Source of the DNA: Parafrigoribacterium_A soli
GTDB taxonomy: Bacteria; Actinomycetota; Actinomycetes; Actinomycetales; Microbacteriaceae
Assembly (NCBI RefSeq): GCF_040227235.1
Contig: NZ_JBELNZ010000004.1
Span: forward strand, 372,001-436,000
Direction of reading: 5' to 3'
Length of the DNA stretch: 64,000 nucleotides
How positions within the stretch are numbered: the stretch's first letter is position 1; the number at the start of each line of letters is the position of its first letter. Shown here in pieces: positions 59,875 to 64,000 of the stretch. The translations under genes were made by a program, and so were the position numbers. Below the pieces are notes generated by a model. The model did no database searches and had not been told where the DNA came from. It worked only from the letters and a program-made list of their open reading frames with translations.

Positions 59875-60050
59875 CCCGGTGCGACGATGCGGTTATTCGT
59901 CAACGATGCGGCGGCCACCACTCCCGCATGGTGACGAAACGGCGCAGCGTTGGCGAGGAAGCACGCGCCACGGCAACCAGTTCGTGCACCACAGCTCTGC
60001 CGCGTCTCCGCCTCCCCACCGCAGGGTGGGCGCGCCGCTAGCATTCGGAC

Positions 60051-60659
60051 ATGCGCTATCTCTTCGGCGTGCTGCGAATCACGGTCGCTGTCGTCTCCGT
60101 CGTCGCGATCGTCGCAACGTTCCTTGACACCGCGGCCAGGGCGACGATCAATCCGTTCAACTTCTTCGGTTTCTTCACGGTACAGAGCAACATCTTCGCG
60201 GCCGTCATGCTGCTCATCATCGGACTGGTCGGGCTTGCCGGTCGGCGCAGATCCCCCGGGCTGAACCTGGCCTTTGCAGCGGCCACGACGTACATCGTCG
60301 TCGTCGGCATCGTCTACAACACCCTGCTCGCGGGCCTTGCGGGCGGAATTGATCTGGCGTGGGCGAACACCGTGCTCCACGTGATCGCGCCACTCTATGT
60401 CGCTGTCGACTGGTTACTTTTCGGCGATCGACGACGACTGGCGGTCAAGCGCCTCTGGGTGATCCTGGTGTACCCGGTCGTCTGGCTCGTTGTTGTCATC
60501 GTTCGTGGAGCGACCGACGGATGGGTTCCGTACCCTTTCCTGGACCCGGCGAACGGCTACGGGAGCGTGGCGGTCTACTGTGTGGCCATCGCCATCGCCA
60601 TCGCTGCGGTCGGATGGCTGGTGCTCTGGTACAGCCGCGTCAGGGTCATCAAGGCATAG
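60051..60659 (+). CDS. Pr6Pr-like six-TM membrane protein
   Basis: Membrane protein of 202 aa with about six helices. The pattern FFGFFTVQSNIFAAVML, the conserved VLHVIAPLYVAVDWLLFG and the near-C-terminal segment GWVPYPFLDPANGYGSVAVY are those of the actinobacterial Pr6Pr-type family. The biochemical function is not known. The stop lies three bases from the end of the convergent acetyltransferase gene. Confidence 0.85.
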   Translation: MRYLFGVLRITVAVVSVVAIVATFLDTAARATINPFNFFGFFTVQSNIFAAVMLLIIGLVGLAGRRRSPGLNLAFAAATTYIVVVGIVYNTLLAGLAGGIDLAWANTVLHVIAPLYVAVDWLLFGDRRRLAVKRLWVILVYPVVWLVVVIVRGATDGWVPYPFLDPANGYGSVAVYCVAIAIAIAAVGWLVLWYSRVRVIKA

Positions 60660-60662
60660 CGC

Positions 60663-61199
60663 TCAGGCGTCGAACACGAGCTCCCGCACGAAATCGTCCT
60701 CGCGGCGGCCACCGACCATGAAGCCCTTGGTGCCGACGATCGCGAAGCCGTTCTTCTCGTAGAAGCGGTTGGCCTTGGCATTCAACTGGTTCACGCCGAG
60801 CCAGACCGCGGCGACCGATCGCGCTCGGGCCGCAGCGAGGGAGGCGTCCATGAGCGCCGGACCCACGCCCGCGCCGTGGTGACCTTCGGCAACGTAGACC
60901 TTGCTGAGTTCGGCGGTGGGGCGCGTTGTGAGCGCGGCAGCGACATCCGGATCCTGCGGCTCGGCGAAGACGAGCATCGTGTAGCCGGCGGCCGCGCCGT
61001 CGATCTCGGCGATGAGCAGCACGCGAGTCGGGTCGTCCAGGTAACCGGCGAAGCTGGTTTCGGAGAGGGTCGTCGCGATGAAGTCGGCTATCGCCTCCTG
61101 CGTGGTGTGCGGCGGGCAGGCCAGGGCGAACGTGGCGGCGGCTACTTCGTGCAGCAGGGCAGCATCATCCGGCGTCGCCGTTCGTACCGAGGTGGTCAT
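60663..61199 (-). CDS. GNAT-family N-acetyltransferase
   Basis: Acetyltransferase of 178 aa. The acetyl-CoA pyrophosphate motif is EGHHGAGVGPALMDA, preceded by a beta strand ending in LSKVYVAE, and the ending FYEKNGFAIVGTKGF is the usual GNAT strand 6/7 region. It may act on a small molecule or protein N-terminus. It follows rplA on the same strand after a terminator, so independent expression is likely. Confidence 0.9.
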   Translation of the reverse strand: MTTSVRTATPDDAALLHEVAAATFALACPPHTTQEAIADFIATTLSETSFAGYLDDPTRVLLIAEIDGAAAGYTMLVFAEPQDPDVAAALTTRPTAELSKVYVAEGHHGAGVGPALMDASLAAARARSVAAVWLGVNQLNAKANRFYEKNGFAIVGTKGFMVGGRREDDFVRELVFDA

Positions 61200-61235
61200 G
61201 TGGCTCCGATCGAAGGCTCAATGGTGGAACGCAGA

Positions 61236-61259
61236 AGGGGCCCGCCGAAGCGAGCCCCT
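61236..61259 (-). terminator. Terminator of rplK-rplA
   Basis: In the minus-strand RNA AGGGGCUCGC pairs with GCGGGCCCCU (10 bp, one U-G) around a stable UUCG tetraloop, about 20 bases after the rplA stop. Confidence 0.85.
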
Positions 61260-61279
61260 CCCGATGATTGCGATGCTGT

Positions 61280-61969
61280 TTAGAGCGCGTTCACGTCGAG
61301 CGGGATGCCAGGACCAAAGGTGGTCGCGACGGAACCCTTCAGAACGTAGCGCCCCTTCGAGGAGCTCGGCTTGGCGCGCTGGATCTCGTCGAGCGCAGCC
61401 TTGATGTTCTCCTCGAGCTGCGTCGACTCGAAGCCCGCCTTGCCCACGATGAAGTGGACGTTGGAGTGCTTGTCGACGCGGAACTCGATCTTTCCGCCCT
61501 TGATCTCGGAGACGGCCTTCGCGGTGTCCGTGGTCACGGTGCCGGTCTTGGGGTTCGGCATGAGGCCGCGCGGGCCGAGCACCTTACCGAGACGACCGAC
61601 CTTGCCCATGAGCTCGGGGGTGGAGACGGCCGAGTCGAACGCGGTGTAGCCCGCCGCGACCTTCTCGATCAGCTCGTCGCCGCCGACCTCGTCGGCGCCG
61701 GCCGCGATGGCCGCATCCGCCGCAGGTCCGGTGGCGAACACGATGACGCGGGCGGTCTTGCCCGTGCCGTGAGGCAGGATGACGGTGCCGCGCACCATCT
61801 GGTCTGCCTTGCGCGGGTCGACACCGAGCTTCAGCGCGACCTCAACGGTCGAGTCGAACTTCTTGGAACCGGTCTCGCGCGCGAGCCCCACGGCCTCGGC
61901 CGGGGTGTAGTACTTACCGTCTTCGATCTTCTCGGCGGCGGCCCTGTAGGCCTTCGACTTCTTGGCCAT
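61280..61969 (-). CDS. rplA: 50S ribosomal protein L1
   Basis: Ribosomal L1 stalk protein of 229 aa. It binds 23S rRNA helices 76-78 and, in many bacteria, its own mRNA. The start ATG at 61969 shares one base with the rplK stop (TAATG). Typical segments are KFDSTVEVALKLGVDPRKADQMVRGTV and GPRGLMPNPKTGTV. It is the last gene of the secE-nusG-rplK-rplA run. Confidence 0.99.
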   Translation of the reverse strand: MAKKSKAYRAAAEKIEDGKYYTPAEAVGLARETGSKKFDSTVEVALKLGVDPRKADQMVRGTVILPHGTGKTARVIVFATGPAADAAIAAGADEVGGDELIEKVAAGYTAFDSAVSTPELMGKVGRLGKVLGPRGLMPNPKTGTVTTDTAKAVSEIKGGKIEFRVDKHSNVHFIVGKAGFESTQLEENIKAALDEIQRAKPSSSKGRYVLKGSVATTFGPGIPLDVNAL

Positions 61970-62400
61970 TATGCGTCCACCGTGATTCCCATAGAGCGAG
62001 CGGTGCCCGCGATGATCTTTGCTGCCGCCTCGATGTCGTTCGCGTTGAGGTCGACCATCTTCTGCTCCGCGATCGAGCGAAGCTGCTCCTGGGAGAGCTT
62101 TCCCACCTTGGTGGTGTGCGGAACGCCGGAACCCTTGGCCACGCCAGCGGCCTTCTTGATGAGCTCCGCAGCCGGCGGGGTCTTCAGGATGAAGGTGAAC
62201 GAGCGGTCTTCGTAGACGGTGATCTCCACCGGGATGACGTTGCCACGCTGGGCTTCCGTCGCCGCGTTGTACGCCTTGCAGAACTCCATGATGTTCACGC
62301 CGTGCTGACCCAGCGCAGGCCCGATGGGGGGTGCGGGGTTGGCGGCGCCGGCCTGGATCTGAAGCTTAATCAGACCCGTGACCTTCTTCTTCGGTGCCAT
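61969..62400 (-). CDS. rplK: 50S ribosomal protein L11
   Basis: GTPase-centre protein of 143 aa. The N-terminal VTGLIKLQIQAGAANPAPPIGPALGQHGVNIMEFCK binds factors and is the thiopeptide-contact region with conserved prolines; the C-terminal domain binds 23S rRNA (ARSMGITVDA at the end). It follows nusG after about 100 bases that contain a REP core. It overlaps rplA by one base. Confidence 0.99.
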   Translation of the reverse strand: MAPKKKVTGLIKLQIQAGAANPAPPIGPALGQHGVNIMEFCKAYNAATEAQRGNVIPVEITVYEDRSFTFILKTPPAAELIKKAAGVAKGSGVPHTTKVGKLSQEQLRSIAEQKMVDLNANDIEAAAKIIAGTARSMGITVDA

Positions 62401-62436
62401 TTCTTTTCCTTACTGTCGTGCCCTTCGCCTCGCTCG

Positions 62437-62451
62437 CTGAGCTTGTCGAAG
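62437..62451. repeat. REP core between nusG and rplK
   Basis: CTGAGCTTGTCGAAG matches the core of the repeats at 8834 and 51096 with one change. CTTCG upstream (62423) can pair with CGAAG at its end. Confidence 0.55.
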
Positions 62452-62501
62452 TGCGCTCCCGACATCCGAATTGGATGCGGTGGTTTGTGGGGGTCGCTGA
62501 G

Positions 62502-63572
62502 TTACAGCTTGGTGACCTGCTCGAAGCTGAGCTCGACCGGAGTCTCGCGCTCGAACAGCGAGACGAGCACGGTGAGCTTGCCGCTCTCGGGCTTGATCTC
62601 GCTGATCGTGCCTGGAAGGCCCGCGAACGAACCCTCCTTGATCGTGATCGTCTCGCCGATCTCGAAGTCGACTTCCTGCGGGATCGCGCGGCTGACGGCC
62701 TTGCCGCCCTTGCCGCCGGTCTTCACCGGAGCCTCGACGATCTGCACGAGGCTCTTCAGCATGTTGAAGGCCTCTTCGAAACGCAGCGGCGTGGGGTTGT
62801 GCGAGTTGCCGACGAAGCCGGTCACACCCGGGGTGTGGCGCACGACGGACCAGCTGTCTTCGTTGAGATCCATGCGCACGAGCACGTAGCCCGGGATGCG
62901 CACGCGGTTGACGAGCTTGCGCTGGCCGTTCTTGATCTCGACGACGTCTTCCATCGGCACCTCGACCTGGAAGATGTAGTCCTCCATGGCCATGCTGACC
63001 TTGCGGTTCTCGATGTTCTGCTTGACGCGCTTCTCGAAGCCCGCGTACGAGTGGATGACGTACCACTTGCCGAACGCGGCCTTCAGTTCGGCGCGGAACT
63101 CGGCGTAGGGGTCGACCTCGGCCTCGTCGTCGCCCGCCTCGCCGGCGGCAGCGTCATCCGCCGCGTTCTGCTCGGCCAGTTCCTCGCTCAGCTCGGCCTC
63201 GAAGGTCTCCTCGTATGGGGCGACCTCGGGCTCCTCGCCAGCCTCGTCCGTCTCGAAGGCGGCCTCTTCGTCGTCCGTCGCCTCGACCGAAGCGTCGGCC
63301 TCGACTGCGGAGTCGATGTCGAGCGCGTCCTCGACCACGGCATCCGCCTCTGGGTCGGTCGCTGCCTGCGCGGCGTCAAGTGCGGCCAGCAGGTCTGCCT
63401 CGACGTCGTCGTCTTCGTCGCCCTCGTTCACCACGTGGAGAGCGCGCTCTTCTGCGGGCTCGTCGGAACGCTCTTCTGCGGCGAGGGTGTTGCCCTCCTG
63501 CGCCTCGTCCTCCTCTGAGGACTGTTCCGCGGCAGTCGCGAGGTCGATGTCGTCGCGCTCTGTGTCAGACAC
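62502..63572 (-). CDS. nusG: Transcription termination/antitermination factor NusG with acidic extension
   Basis: Elongation factor of 356 aa, about twice the usual bacterial length. Residues about 1-165 are a low-complexity Asp/Glu/Ala-rich extension. The NGN domain starts at KWYVIHSYAGFEKRV (about 169), and the C-terminal KOW domain is ITIKEGSFAGLPGTISEI. Long acidic N-termini are normal in actinobacterial NusG. I chose GTG at 63572 because GGAAGAG lies six bases upstream; an ATG at 63587 has its SD too close. It is downstream of secE. Confidence 0.95.
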   Translation of the reverse strand: MSDTERDDIDLATAAEQSSEEDEAQEGNTLAAEERSDEPAEERALHVVNEGDEDDDVEADLLAALDAAQAATDPEADAVVEDALDIDSAVEADASVEATDDEEAAFETDEAGEEPEVAPYEETFEAELSEELAEQNAADDAAAGEAGDDEAEVDPYAEFRAELKAAFGKWYVIHSYAGFEKRVKQNIENRKVSMAMEDYIFQVEVPMEDVVEIKNGQRKLVNRVRIPGYVLVRMDLNEDSWSVVRHTPGVTGFVGNSHNPTPLRFEEAFNMLKSLVQIVEAPVKTGGKGGKAVSRAIPQEVDFEIGETITIKEGSFAGLPGTISEIKPESGKLTVLVSLFERETPVELSFEQVTKL

Positions 63573-63626
63573 TAAATTCTCTTCCATTTCCTGTGCGTTC
63601 CAGGCCGCGAGGCCCGGTCAAAATTG

Positions 63627-63642
63627 CGTCACGTGCGTGACG
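63627..63642 (-). terminator. Hairpin between secE and nusG
   Basis: CGTCAC and GTGACG form a 6-bp stem with a four-base loop, followed on the minus strand by CAATTTTG. It is weak and may be a partial attenuator. Confidence 0.4.
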
Positions 63643-63655
63643 GGGTGTTCCGAAA

Positions 63656-63922
63656 CTACTTGCCGAACACGAAGCCGACGCCGAACCCGAACAACAGGTC
63701 CAGCCCGGAGACGAGCGCCATCATGATGATCACGAATACCAGGACGACCCCGGTGTAGGTGAAGAGCTCTTTGCGGGTCGGGGTGACGACCTTCTTGAGC
63801 TCGATGATGACCTGGCGAAGGAACAGCATGATGCGACCGATCGGGCCGCGACTGCGTGCACGATCAGTTCTCGCGGTGGCGACGATGTCCTCACCGGGCT
63901 CGTCGATAACGTTCTTCGCCAC
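63656..63922 (-). CDS. secE: Preprotein translocase subunit SecE
   Basis: Small membrane subunit (about 88 aa) of the Sec channel, with one helix (FTYTGVVLVFVIIMMALVSGL) preceded by the conserved amphipathic segment RQVIIELKKVVTPTRKEL. I chose GTG at 63922 (VAKNVIDEPG) because GGAAGG lies eight bases upstream; a GTG at 63949 adds nine residues without a clear site. It is the first gene of secE-nusG-rplK-rplA. Confidence 0.95.
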   Translation of the reverse strand: MAKNVIDEPGEDIVATARTDRARSRGPIGRIMLFLRQVIIELKKVVTPTRKELFTYTGVVLVFVIIMMALVSGLDLLFGFGVGFVFGK

Positions 63923-63982
63923 TGTCACTACCTTCCGGACACTGGCCACACGATCCGAGGATCATCTGACCGTTCACTCTTA

Positions 63983-63997
63983 CGGGCACTCTGCCCG
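63983..63997 (-). terminator. Small hairpin upstream of secE
   Basis: CGGGCA-CTC-TGCCCG forms a 6-bp stem near the window edge. It may end an upstream gene that lies outside the window. Confidence 0.35.
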
Positions 63998-64000
63998 GAT

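Overview
The window looks like chromosomal DNA of a high-GC Gram-positive bacterium, most likely an actinobacterium of the family Microbacteriaceae. The support is the very high GC content, the xylose isomerase of the actinobacterial class, Tat- and Sec-type sugar-binding lipoproteins, numerous LacI-family regulators, scattered copies of a CTGAGC(C/T)TGTCGAAG dispersed repeat, and a secE-nusG-rplK-rplA block with a long acidic NusG extension. No rRNA, tRNA, CRISPR array, insertion sequence or phage gene was recognised.

Positions 1-36 kb form a continuous carbohydrate-utilisation superlocus that fits growth on plant hemicellulose (arabinoxylan, arabinogalactan). (a) 1-5.9 kb: a beta-xyloside/beta-glucoside module (binding lipoprotein, two CUT1 permeases, a GH3 glycosidase cut by the window edge) with a divergent LacI regulator, laid out like the Streptomyces bxlR-bxlEFGA locus. 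(b) 6.0-8.8 kb: xylA and xylB. (c) 8.9-16.6 kb: two Gfo/Idh/MocA dehydrogenases, a ThuA-domain protein, a LacI regulator and a divergent CUT1 transporter with a Tat lipoprotein, substrate unknown. (d) 16.7-22.4 kb: a YtfQRT-YjfF-type galactofuranose-like transporter followed by a LacI gene. (e) 22.7-30.7 kb: araB-araD-araA followed by a ChvE-MmsA-MmsB monosaccharide transporter. (f) 30.9-36.1 kb: a second MmsA-MmsB-ChvE set and its LacI regulator. Operator palindromes can be read directly. One of them (core TTAGCGCTCACAA) occurs upstream of both araB and ytfQ, which ties arabinose catabolism and galactofuranose-type uptake into one regulon. Another is shared by the second mms operon and its neighbouring lacI gene.

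36.2-40.8 kb holds a cystathionine gamma-synthase/lyase and cystathionine beta-synthase pair and a full-length ABC exporter. 40.8-45.7 kb is an AglEFG-like alpha-glucoside transporter with a divergent LacI regulator and perfect GGAACCGGTTCC operators. 46.2-47.4 kb is rplJ-rplL with an attenuator in the leader.

47.5-61.2 kb is a mixed region: a MarR/quinone-reductase pair with two operators, an unknown two-TM protein, an NAD-dependent epimerase, a two-component system divergent from a MacAB-like exporter, a YqaJ-type nuclease, a DUF998 membrane protein, an oxidoreductase, a Pr6Pr-like membrane protein and a GNAT acetyltransferase. 61.3-63.9 kb is rplA-rplK-nusG-secE, so rplKA and rplJL are separated here by about 14 kb.

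I see no clearly new defence or mobile system. The most interesting signals are regulatory: shared and distinct LacI operators, hairpins placed directly after transporter binding-protein genes, an uncharacterised Gfo/ThuA sugar pathway, a repeat that supplies the stop codon of a histidine kinase, and a long antisense overlap between a nuclease and a membrane-protein gene.
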